8,331 bases of DNA from Pseudomonadota bacterium (GCA_030597865.1 JAUVQZ010000127.1:1-8331); one strand, 5' to 3'; shown: positions 1-6,497, numbered from the stretch's first letter. Notes: generated by a model from the sequence alone, not told the origin. Numbers and translations are program-made.

Positions 1-83
1 ACCTCGAAGTCTTCATCTTCGAGAAGCTCCTCCAGGACGATGAGGTAGTTTGGTTCGTCATCAACTATGAGAATGGTATGCAT
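1..83 (-). CDS. Response regulator receiver domain, N-terminal fragment
   Basis: This is a partial gene running off the left edge. The first 28 residues are visible, beginning MHTILIVDDEPNYLIVLEEL and continuing with an acidic stretch. This is the beta1-alpha1 start of a CheY-like receiver domain: the hydrophobic strand ILIV is followed by the acidic pair D9-D10, which bind the Mg2+ needed for phosphorylation. Such proteins receive phosphate from a histidine kinase. The 'DDEPNYL' opening is common in NtrC/AtoC-type regulators, but the output domain lies outside the window, so the class cannot be decided. The ATG is 6 bases after the stop of the upstream PHP gene on the same strand, so the two are probably cotranscribed and perhaps translationally coupled. 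There is no Shine-Dalgarno sequence; the leader is A-rich (AAAAAACC before the ATG). Confidence 0.85.
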   Translation of the reverse strand, partial: MHTILIVDDEPNYLIVLEELLEDEDFE

Positions 84-89
84 GGTTTT

Positions 90-947
90 TTAATGTTTGT
101 TGATCGATTGGATCCGTTGCTGCAATTGTAGCAGGACATCAAGGGGGACGCGCTGTTTTTTTTGCATGGTACCCAGGCGGGTTCCTGGTCGGATGTCACC
201 ATGGTAGTCGCTGCCGCCGGTGATAACCAGATTTTCTTGGGCGCAGAGGCTGAGAAGTTGTTTGCGTAAGCCGGCTGAATGGACAGGGTAATAGGTCTCT
301 ATGCCGTCAAGGCCCATATGCACAAAATCGTTGATGAGCTCCATGGACTTTTTGTTATCAAGGGGGATTGTTCCCGGGTGGGCAAGAACAGCCAGGCCCT
401 TGGCCCTGTGGATTATTCTTATGGCATCTTGAACCGGCAGCTTTTCTCTGGCCGCGTAGGCTGGCCGGCCTCTGCGCAGATATTTGTCAAAGGCGGCCTG
501 CATGGTTTGCACCTTGCCAAGGTTGATAAGGAGTTTGCCAAAATGGGGGCGGCCTATCACACCATGACCAGATATGTCCAGCATCTCGTCATAGGTAACG
601 TCAATGCCAATATGACAAAGGTTCGCAATTATTTTCTCATTGCGTATTTTTCTTGTCTGCTGCAGGCGGCCAAGGCTGGTCTTGAGTGCGGTGTTGTCAG
701 GATCAAAGCCGTAGCCCAGGATGTGGATGGCCATGTCTCCATGGTTGGCGCTCAGTTCAACGCCGGAGAGGGCGGGCAGACCTACCTTTTGGGCTGCCCG
801 GAGAAGCTCAGGCACACCTTCTATGGTGTCGTGGTCTGTCAAGGCCAGGCCGCCGAGCTTCTCATTGATTGCCATCTCCACCAGTTCGGCAGGGGTCATG
901 GTGCCGTCGGAGAAAATGGAGTGGCAGTGAAGGTCGATATGTTGCAT
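90..947 (-). CDS. PHP-domain phosphoesterase, YciV/RNase AM (3',5'-nucleoside bisphosphate phosphatase) type
   Basis: A 285-residue metal-dependent phosphoesterase of the PHP (polymerase and histidinol phosphatase) superfamily. Characterised relatives of this branch (YciV/TrpH/RNase AM) hydrolyse 3',5'-nucleoside bisphosphates such as pAp and trim RNA 5' ends; the exact substrate here is inferred. All PHP metal-ligand motifs are present: HCHSxxSDG (H7, H9, D14), LTDHD (D38, H39), SGVE (E64), HILGY (H75), GRPHF (H135), LAHPG (H190) and GGSDYHG (D247, H249). The protein is expected to be cytoplasmic, with no signal peptide or membrane segment. The frame stays open upstream to a TTG at 1025. I prefer the ATG at 945-947 because the conserved domain starts within four residues of it (MQHIDLHCHS) and its context, AAAAACCATGCA, is the same as at the next gene's start. 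Neither start has a Shine-Dalgarno sequence. The gene precedes the response regulator in a likely two-gene operon and is divergent from pilT. Confidence 0.9.
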   Translation of the reverse strand: MQHIDLHCHSIFSDGTMTPAELVEMAINEKLGGLALTDHDTIEGVPELLRAAQKVGLPALSGVELSANHGDMAIHILGYGFDPDNTALKTSLGRLQQTRKIRNEKIIANLCHIGIDVTYDEMLDISGHGVIGRPHFGKLLINLGKVQTMQAAFDKYLRRGRPAYAAREKLPVQDAIRIIHRAKGLAVLAHPGTIPLDNKKSMELINDFVHMGLDGIETYYPVHSAGLRKQLLSLCAQENLVITGGSDYHGDIRPGTRLGTMQKKQRVPLDVLLQLQQRIQSINKH

Positions 948-1285
948 GGTTTTTGTGATATTGGTCGGCGGTGGCGATGGATAGTAAGGAAAAAATATCC
1001 TAACGTGGTACATCTCCGGGTGCAAGGGATAATCAGAGGGGGAAAAAGATAAGGCGGATGACGAGAGTTGTAATGTTATCTCATTAAATCAGGTCGTTAT
1101 GCCGCATCCACAGGTATAATAACTTCGCTATTTATGCTGTTATTCGTTGAAGTAAATTGATAGGCCATGCTATAGTGCGCTATGCTGTTTGGGTGGTAGG
1201 CAAGGTCAGCAATGCTTCCTTGTTTTGCGATTGTTTTGAGCTGGGGTGGATAGTCTTTGCTGTCTGCTGAAAATGGAGGTTGCTA
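948..1285. other. Divergent intergenic region between the PHP gene and pilT
   Basis: These 338 bases lie between two divergently oriented genes. The pilT-proximal half holds the candidate pilT promoter and a clear ribosome binding site. The half nearest the PHP gene is AT-rich and contains a perfect TATAAT on the plus strand at 1115-1120, but it has no matching -35 box. I found no convincing promoter for the PHP gene and no RNA gene or repeat. Confidence 0.6.
1147..1176 (+). promoter_or_regulatory. Candidate sigma-70 extended -10 promoter for pilT
   Basis: TTGAAG (1147-1152) is separated by 18 bases from TATAGT (1171-1176). A TGC immediately before the -10 box makes it an extended -10. Transcription would start near 1183, giving a leader of about 100 bases before the pilT ATG at 1286. 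A second, overlapping pair, TTGATA (1157-1162) and TATGCT (1181-1186), is weaker. These are matches by eye only. Confidence 0.5.
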
Positions 1286-2368
1286 ATGGCACAGATAGAT
1301 GCCTTTTTTAAACTGATGAATGAGCAGGGTGCCTCTGACCTTCATATGATTGCCGGTCAGAAGCCCATTTTACGTATTCGCGGCGATATTGAGCGCGTCA
1401 AGTATAAGGTCCTCGACAATGATGAACTCAAGGCCATGTTCTATGAGATTATCACCGAGGAAAAGGCCAAGAAGTTTGAGGAGACTGGTGACATTGACTT
1501 TGGTTATGAGATCCCTGGTCTGGCCCGATACCGTGGTAACCTCTTTCAGCAGAAATATGGTGTGGGTGCGGTTTTTCGGGAGATTCCCAGCGAAATTATG
1601 AGCGTCCAGCAGCTCAATCTGCCACCGGTTGTCGGCAAACTCTCCCAACTGCCCAAGGGTATGGTTCTGGTGACCGGGCCCACGGGTTCTGGTAAGTCCA
1701 CCACCCTGGCCGCCATTGTTGATGAATGTAACCGCACCCGTAGTGACCATATCCTCACCATTGAGGACCCCATTGAATTTGTCCATCGCAGCCAGATGGC
1801 CGTGATTAACCACCGTGAGGTAGGCACCCATACAAAGAGTTTTTCAGCGGCCCTGCGTGGTGCCCTGCGTGAGGATCCTGACATTATCCTGGTTGGTGAG
1901 ATGCGTGATCTTGAGACCATTTCCCTGGCCATGGAGGCGGCCATGACCGGTCATCTCGTCTTTGGTACCCTCCATACCCTGAACGCCGCCAAAACGGTTG
2001 ACCGGATCATTGAAATCTTCCCGGCCGAGCAGCAGTCCCAGGTTCGCTCTACCCTGGCAGACGCCCTCAAGGCCGTTGTTTCCCAGACCATTTTTAAAAG
2101 GGTTGATGTCAAGGGACGTTGCGCTGCCCTGGAGATTCTTATCTGTACCCCGGCGGTCCGGAATCTCATCCGCGAGGGTAAGACCTATCAGATCCCCTCT
2201 GCCATGCAGACCGGTAAGAAATACGGCATGCAGACCCTGGACGATGCCATTATGGACTATCTCCAGCGGGGCTGGATCTCGCCGGACGATGCCTATATGC
2301 ATTGTATTGAAAAGAGTAAGTTCGTGCAGTTTCTCAGGAAGCCGCCCACGGATTTCACCGATATTTAA
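1286..2368 (+). CDS. pilT: Type IV pilus retraction ATPase PilT
   Basis: A 360-residue hexameric secretion-type ATPase that powers pilus disassembly at the inner-membrane base, giving twitching motility and DNA uptake. Domains in order: an N-terminal PAS-like region (about 1-115, with GASDLHM at 15-21), then the RecA-like core with Walker A GPTGSGKST (131-139), Asp box TIEDPIEF (158-165), atypical Walker B DPDIILVGE (197-205, catalytic E205) and His box TGHLVFGTLHT (221-231). The C-terminal AVRNLIRE (290-297) matches the AIRNLIRE motif needed for retraction, which favours PilT over the assembly ATPase PilB. Length fits PilT; PilU is a weaker alternative. The start is set by GGAGG at 1275-1279, seven bases before the ATG at 1286. 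A TTG six bases earlier is in frame but overlaps the edge of this site. No other pil genes are in view. pilT stands alone, divergent from the PHP gene and convergent with comEC, and is followed by a strong terminator. Confidence 0.95.
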   Translation: MAQIDAFFKLMNEQGASDLHMIAGQKPILRIRGDIERVKYKVLDNDELKAMFYEIITEEKAKKFEETGDIDFGYEIPGLARYRGNLFQQKYGVGAVFREIPSEIMSVQQLNLPPVVGKLSQLPKGMVLVTGPTGSGKSTTLAAIVDECNRTRSDHILTIEDPIEFVHRSQMAVINHREVGTHTKSFSAALRGALREDPDIILVGEMRDLETISLAMEAAMTGHLVFGTLHTLNAAKTVDRIIEIFPAEQQSQVRSTLADALKAVVSQTIFKRVDVKGRCAALEILICTPAVRNLIREGKTYQIPSAMQTGKKYGMQTLDDAIMDYLQRGWISPDDAYMHCIEKSKFVQFLRKPPTDFTDI

Positions 2369-2386
2369 TGGTCCTGCGTTCCTGGT

Positions 2387-2418
2387 AAAGGGCGGTCTCT
2401 TCGGAGGCCGCCTTTTTT
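2387..2418 (+). terminator. Rho-independent terminator of pilT
   Basis: GGCGGTCTC (2391-2399) pairs with GAGGCCGCC (2404-2412) through nine base pairs, including one G-U, around a stable TTCG tetraloop. Six T follow (2413-2418). The preceding AAAG can extend the stem into the T run. It lies 22 bases after the pilT stop. Its T run overlaps the comEC stop codon on the other strand. The reverse orientation has only CTTTAC after the stem, so it is a poorer terminator for comEC. Confidence 0.9.
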
Positions 2419-4879
2419 ATTTCCTGGTGACTATCTTCAACCCTTGCCGGTGGAAGGAGATTGTAATGGCGCCGTTGTCAGCCGTTGACAGGGGGGATGC
2501 CCCGAGGTCACGATACCTTTCCTCCACCTTGTGGCTTGGGAAATGGGGTTTCTTGAACCTGCTTGATGAGAAAATCACGGTATCCGCTGCCACCTGGGCC
2601 AGGAACTCCCTGCTGCTGGAACTGGCGCTGCCATGGTGGGGGGCAATGATGATGTCACTGCTTAGATTTTCCTGGCTGTCAACAAGATGGCTCTCTGCCT
2701 CCTCCTCAATATCTCCAGGCATAAGCAGTGAGTGGTCCGCTGAGGTGAATTTAACAACCAGGCCCTGGTTGTTTTGTTTTTCCTGGGGGAGGGTGTGGAG
2801 ATCTGTCAGGCAGGATAATTCTCTGGCAGCGCCAAGGGGGTAAGTTTCACCAGCCTTTGGGACCTGGATGACGGTTTGCTGTCTGGCCGCGATGGTGAGT
2901 AACTTCTGCCAACCGGGATCGTCGGCGTCTCGTGTTGGGATCCAGAGGGTCCGGGGGGCAAAATGATTGAGTAGAAAGGTGGCGCCGCTATAATGGTCAT
3001 GGTCCGGGTGACTGAGGATTAGCAGGTCAATGGTTCGTATTCCCTTTGACCAGAGGGCCGGGGCAATGACCTGTCTGCCGATATCAAAGGAGGGGGAGTA
3101 TGGTCCTCCGGCATCCACCACCATGACCTTGCCGCTCGTTGTTTCAATCAGGGTGCAATTCCCATGTCCCACGTCAAGGATGGTGGCCTGGTCAGCCGTA
3201 AGTTTTTGAGGCAAGAGGATAAAGAGCGACAGGCAGCAGAGCGTTGCCACTGCTCGGAGCCAGTTTTTTTCTGTTTTTATGAACAAAAAAAGACCGCCAT
3301 AAAAGAGGACAACCTGGAGAGGAGAAGGGGGCGGCAGCCAGATGGATTTTGACAATGGTTCGAGTTTTCCTGCCAGAAAAAGAGCAAGATCAAGACCAAG
3401 CCCCCCTGTTTTAAAAAGGATGAGGCTTAGGTCGGGAAGAAGGGGGGCAAGAAGGCTGGCCGGCAGCCCCCAGCCCAGGGCCCACATGCAGAGAAAGGGC
3501 TCGACAACAATGGTTGCCAGGGGGCCGCTGAGGGCAAAACGGTTAAAATGATAGAGTAGCAGGGGCAGGGTGGCGAGGCTGGCTGCCAGAGAAACGGTAA
3601 TACTGCCGGAGAGGTAGCCGGTGATCTTGCCCTTGAGACCTTTGGACTTCTGATCCAGGAAGAAATGGCGGGCCCGGGGCAGGACAAGGATAATCCCGGT
3701 CACTGCGGCAAAGGAGAGTTGGAAGGACACCGAGGTTATGGCCAGGGGATTGATGATCAGGATAAGAAGGGCGGCAATGCTGATATTGGTTGGGCCGTGC
3801 CACTGACGGTCGCTGAGCAGGGCGCTGATAAAGACCAGAATCATGAGCAGGGCACGGAGGGCCGGGGTCTGAAAACCGGCCACCAGGCAGTAGAGGATCA
3901 GGGGGATAATGGCCGCGCAGGCAGAAATCTTGCGGGCAGAGCCGTTGAGGAGGATGGTCTCCGATCGCCGTAGAAGCCAGAGGGAGACTGCCATGACCGC
4001 CCCGGCCAGAAGGGCCATATGCAGGCCGGAGATGGCCAGGAGGTGGACAATGCCAAGGGACCTGAAGAGCTCAACCTGTTCAGGGGAGAGGCCGGCCCTG
4101 TCGCCGGTGATTAAGGCCCGGTAAAGGGCGCTGTGTTTTTCCGGAAGGTGGAGACGTAGAAAGCCTATGAGTTCTGCGCGGAGGCGTTCCGGCCCATATC
4201 GTATAGAGTTTGTCTTATCAGGCAGGGTGTCCAATTTTATGATGCCCTGGTCAGAGCTGATCCAGCCGTTTATGCGGATATCCTGACTGGCCAGAAAGCG
4301 TGGAAAGTTGAAGCCGCCTGGATTGTCAAAACCCTGGGGTGGCCCGATCCTGGCCCTCACCAATATGTGGTCGCCGGGCAGGAGGGGGGCTGTTGGTTTG
4401 CCACGCATGGCTAGTCTGACGAGACCGGTTGTCCTCTGAAACACTGGGGGGCTCAGCTCTGCAGGTAAAACAGGGAGGTGGTTTGGCAGGGGGATGAAGA
4501 CCTCCCTGCTTTCGATGATCAGGGTGGTTCTGTCAAGCCCGTATCCGAGGGCCTTGTTGATAACGCCGATCAGGGCGACCTCGCTTTGTTCTGATACGAG
4601 GTTGGCAATATGATGCCCGGTCCGGGGCGGGGCCAAGGCGTAGCTGCCGTGGCAGACCCCGATCAGCAGAAAAAAGATGATTGCAAGGGAGTGGTGCAGT
4701 TTTTTGGCCAGGCGCCGGCAGAGAAGGAGCGCCATGCCAAGGCAGAAGGTGGCGACAGGGAGGGCGCTGTAAAGGGCAAAGTCGGGGCGGGATAGGGTGA
4801 TGCCCATGCCAAAGGCAAGGGTTGCATGGATGACAAGGAAGGATGGCGAAAACAGGTTGTTTGGGTTTCTGCGGTTCAT
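2417..4879 (-). CDS. comEC: ComEC/Rec2-family DNA uptake channel protein
   Basis: An 820-residue polytopic inner-membrane protein. In naturally transformable bacteria, ComEC carries single-stranded DNA through the inner membrane. All three family parts are present. An N-terminal membrane region (hydrophobic segments at about 12-55 and 64-83) is followed by a soluble DUF4131/OB-like region to about 215. The competence domain (about 250-540) includes LLAISGLHMALLAG (281-294) and repeated hydrophobic helices. A C-terminal metallo-beta-lactamase-like domain (about 565-815) has DVGHGN (569-574), VVDAGG (587-592), SHPDHDH (623-629), PGD (721-723) and APHHGS (746-751), so the metal-binding motifs look intact and nuclease function is plausible. 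The ATG at 4879 is the first possible start after the in-frame stop at 4937. Its ribosome site is poor (GGGCGGG, nine bases upstream, inside a terminator stem). It lies 57 bases downstream of the sigma gene on the same strand. Confidence 0.93.
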   Translation of the reverse strand: MNRRNPNNLFSPSFLVIHATLAFGMGITLSRPDFALYSALPVATFCLGMALLLCRRLAKKLHHSLAIIFFLLIGVCHGSYALAPPRTGHHIANLVSEQSEVALIGVINKALGYGLDRTTLIIESREVFIPLPNHLPVLPAELSPPVFQRTTGLVRLAMRGKPTAPLLPGDHILVRARIGPPQGFDNPGGFNFPRFLASQDIRINGWISSDQGIIKLDTLPDKTNSIRYGPERLRAELIGFLRLHLPEKHSALYRALITGDRAGLSPEQVELFRSLGIVHLLAISGLHMALLAGAVMAVSLWLLRRSETILLNGSARKISACAAIIPLILYCLVAGFQTPALRALLMILVFISALLSDRQWHGPTNISIAALLILIINPLAITSVSFQLSFAAVTGIILVLPRARHFFLDQKSKGLKGKITGYLSGSITVSLAASLATLPLLLYHFNRFALSGPLATIVVEPFLCMWALGWGLPASLLAPLLPDLSLILFKTGGLGLDLALFLAGKLEPLSKSIWLPPPSPLQVVLFYGGLFLFIKTEKNWLRAVATLCCLSLFILLPQKLTADQATILDVGHGNCTLIETTSGKVMVVDAGGPYSPSFDIGRQVIAPALWSKGIRTIDLLILSHPDHDHYSGATFLLNHFAPRTLWIPTRDADDPGWQKLLTIAARQQTVIQVPKAGETYPLGAARELSCLTDLHTLPQEKQNNQGLVVKFTSADHSLLMPGDIEEEAESHLVDSQENLSSDIIIAPHHGSASSSSREFLAQVAADTVIFSSSRFKKPHFPSHKVEERYRDLGASPLSTADNGAITISFHRQGLKIVTRK

Positions 4880-4881
4880 AT

Positions 4882-4914
4882 AAAAAAACCCGCCCTTGTT
4901 AGGAGCGGTTTTTT
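4882..4914 (-). terminator. Terminator between the sigma gene and comEC (bidirectional in form)
   Basis: Read on the minus strand, CCGC (4908-4905) and further bases pair with the arm ending GCGG (4893-4890). About eight pairs form with one mismatch and a small loop, followed by seven T (4888-4882). Six A on the 5' side allow extension and make the element symmetric. It sits 22 bases after the sigma gene stop and ends two bases before the comEC ATG, so it should limit read-through into comEC. The stem is weaker than at the other terminators in the window. Confidence 0.7.
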
Positions 4915-4936
4915 GTCTTGCCCCGTTAGACCACCT

Positions 4937-6239
4937 TTAGTCGAGGAAGAACTTCAGCTTCTCCCTGCGACTCGAGTGACGCAGCCTGTTTAAGGCCTTT
5001 TTCTCAATCTGACGGATACGCTCTCTGGAAACGTTAAAGCGTTTGCCAATCTCCTCCAGGGTATATTCGGCATCCTCACCAATTCCAAAACGGAGGCGGA
5101 TGATTTTCTCCTCCCTGGGGCTCAGGGTGGAGAGGATACCTGTTACCCGGTCAGCAAGCTCGCTGTTCTTTACGGACTCGTATGGAGATACGGCTTCCTG
5201 GTTCTCCAGAAAATCTCCCAGGGTGGAATCGTCATCGCCCACAGGGGTTTCCAGGGAGATAGGTTCCCTGGAGGCCTCAAGGATGGCCAGGATTTTATCC
5301 ATGGGCAGGCCGGTCTTCTCAGATATCTCAACCGGGGTTGGCTCGCGGCCCAGCTCTTTGAGGAGGGAGTAGAAGGCCTTGAAAAACTGGCTGCGCAGCT
5401 CTAGAAAATGAACAGGCAGACGAATGGTTCTGGTCTTGTCAAGGATGGCGCGGGTGATGGCCTGACGGATCCACCAGCTGGCATAGGAGGAGAACTTTTT
5501 GCCCTTGGTGTAGTCAAACCGAAACACGGCCCGCATGAGGCCGAGATTGCCCTCCTGGATCAGGTCGGCAAGGCTCAATCCCTGGTGCATATAGCGTTTG
5601 GCAATGGAGACCACCAGGCGAAGGTTGGCCTTGATCATCGAGTCTTTTGGCCGATTCAATGGAGCGGGTATACAGACCAATACGAAAGTTGGCAGCACAG
5701 ATCAGCTCGTTGTCATTATGGTCGCCGGCAATGGCCTGCACCGTACGGCGCATATGGTTTAAATGCTGCTTCTTGGGCTTTAGGGTGGGGTCGCGTTTTT
5801 CCCAGAGGTCGATGCGTTCCACAAGGGTGCTGACCTCTTGGAGTTCTGACTTGTCGGTGCGGATGGTTGTGATAATGGCATCAAAACCCTCACGGATGGC
5901 CTTGGAGTATTTTTCTTCTTCAGCAGGGGTGAGAAGGTCGAAGCGGCCCATCTCGCGGAGGTAGGTGGTGGTGGTTTCTTCCACCTCCTGGGCAGGCTCA
6001 AGCTTCTGATTCTTGGCGGGGCCCTCTTCCTCGTTGCTCTCAGCATCACCTAACTCGCCCTTCAGGTGTTCAGGGAGGGTTTCGACAATCTTGATATTGT
6101 TTTTTTTGAGGAAGTCTAAAATGAGGTCGATAAAAGAGGAATCTCTTTCTTCCGGAATGATATCGGTGAGTATATCAATACTGACACAACCACATTTTTT
6201 ACCAATTTTCTGTAGTCTAGCTTGAATGTCTGCTGGCAC
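4937..6239 (-). CDS. RpoD-like sigma-70 family sigma factor, frame broken by one extra base
   Basis: This gene encodes an RNA polymerase sigma subunit with primary-sigma architecture but, as given, in two frames. The N-terminal half, from 6239 to the AAAA run at 5648-5645, has a region 1.1-like segment (residues about 2-55) and region 1.2 (TTTYLREMGRFDLLT, about 90-104). The C-terminal half carries region 2 from D199 (NLRLVVSIAKRY, DLIQEG 225-230, WWIRQAIT 255-262 for the -10 element), RTIRLPVH (270-277), region 3 (GREPTP 297-302), DDSTLGDF (336-343) and region 4.2 (YTLEEIG...SRERIRQIE, 392-412, for -35). Removing one base of the A4 run joins them exactly as SAK-DSMIKANLRLVV, giving 433 residues. 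Left unrepaired, the first frame runs on to a stop at 5514, and the second is open from a GTG at 5698. The start is taken as GTG 6239, seven bases after GGAG (6250-6247); the in-frame GTG at 6245 is only one base from it. Primary or group-2 sigma is undecided. Confidence 0.85.
5645..5648 (-). other. Frameshift site in the sigma factor gene (A4 run)
   Basis: On the minus strand the codons read GCC AAA AGA CTC in the upstream frame. The family sequence needs GCC AAA GAC TCG, that is, one A fewer. A +1 ribosomal slip of lysyl-tRNA from AAA to the overlapping AAA would restore the same protein, and the next zero-frame codon, AGA, is often slowly decoded. A sequencing or assembly error, or a real one-base insertion, is simpler. 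The sequence alone cannot choose between these. Confidence 0.8.
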
Positions 6240-6263
6240 AGGCACACTCCGTAAAAATATGTA

Positions 6264-6351
6264 AAAGGCCTTTAGTTCTTAAGCTTAAGAGGCCTATAAG
6301 AAAAAATTGTTCCTTGCCTTCCATGCCCAGTAAAAGGATCTGTTGAGGCCT
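6264..6351. repeat. Cluster of palindromes upstream of the sigma factor gene
   Basis: Perfect palindromes AAAGGCCTTT (6264-6273), TCTTAAGCTTAAGA (6277-6290) and GAGGCCTC (6345-6352) occur together. The hexamer AGGCCT appears three times (6266-6271, 6290-6295, 6346-6351), the first two exactly 24 bases apart and flanking the central 14-base palindrome. They could be operator sites or leader-RNA hairpins for the sigma gene. No binding protein can be named from sequence. Confidence 0.45.
6306..6334 (-). promoter_or_regulatory. Weak candidate promoter for the sigma factor gene
   Basis: On the minus strand, TTTACT (6334-6329) is 17 bases from AACAAT (6311-6306). Each box matches the sigma-70 consensus at four of six positions. 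Transcription would start near 6299 and pass through the palindrome cluster before the GTG at 6239. The match is modest and could be chance. Confidence 0.25.
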
Positions 6352-6361
6352 CTCCCCAGGC

Positions 6362-6403
6362 AAAAAAAATACGTGTCACCGGAAGAGGCTGGCCAGTGAC
6401 ACG
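6362..6403 (-). terminator. Strong minus-strand terminator without an obvious parent gene
   Basis: Read on the minus strand, CGTGTCACTGG (6403-6393) pairs with CCGGTGACACG (6382-6372), eleven base pairs with one G-U, around a ten-base loop. After the bases TA come eight T (6369-6362). It points at the sigma gene, starting 122 bases before that gene's GTG. On the plus strand the stem is not followed by T, so it does not serve a plus-strand transcript. Its upstream transcript would lie between it and the malQ start. Confidence 0.8.
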
Positions 6404-6416
6404 AAAACTTCATAAC

Positions 6417-6497
6417 CTACATAATTAGTGGCTGGATAGCAACCCTTTTCTGGTTCTTCTTGAGACGCTTCTTGACTTTCCAGGGAGTGCCCCCCAT
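6417..6497 (-). CDS. Possible 26-residue basic small protein or leader peptide
   Basis: This is an unrecognised mini-ORF. It starts MGGTPWKVKKRLKKNQKR, then has a short hydrophobic tail ending in TAG at 6419-6417. Residues 7-18 contain six Lys and two Arg, a composition typical of RNA-binding or ribosome-associated small proteins. Support: it ends 14 bases before a strong terminator on the same strand. Against: the ATG at 6497 has no Shine-Dalgarno sequence, no good promoter is visible upstream, and its start coincides with the -10 box of the malQ promoter on the opposite strand. In-frame TTG codons at 6503 and 6506 are alternative starts. It could be a leader peptide of the sigma gene, a free small protein, or chance. 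Confidence 0.25.
   Translation of the reverse strand: MGGTPWKVKKRLKKNQKRVAIQPLIM

Noticed and set aside
279..1052. Long plus-strand open frame of 257 codons over the PHP gene
   Set aside because: It is antisense to a gene with complete PHP motifs, its translation shows no recognisable domain, and it has no ribosome site. It is a shadow frame.
1115..1120. Perfect TATAAT on the plus strand upstream of pilT
   Set aside because: There is no -35-like hexamer 16 to 18 bases upstream and no extended -10. The promoter at 1147-1176 is better supported.
1190..1220. GG/GC spacing reminiscent of a sigma-54 promoter before pilT
   Set aside because: The TGGCAC-N5-TTGC consensus is not met. The match is only a GG and a GC at roughly suitable distance.
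3665..3973. Plus-strand open frame of 102 codons inside comEC
   Set aside because: It lies wholly antisense to the conserved competence domain and has low-complexity Gly/Asp/Gln-rich content, as expected of a GC-biased shadow frame.
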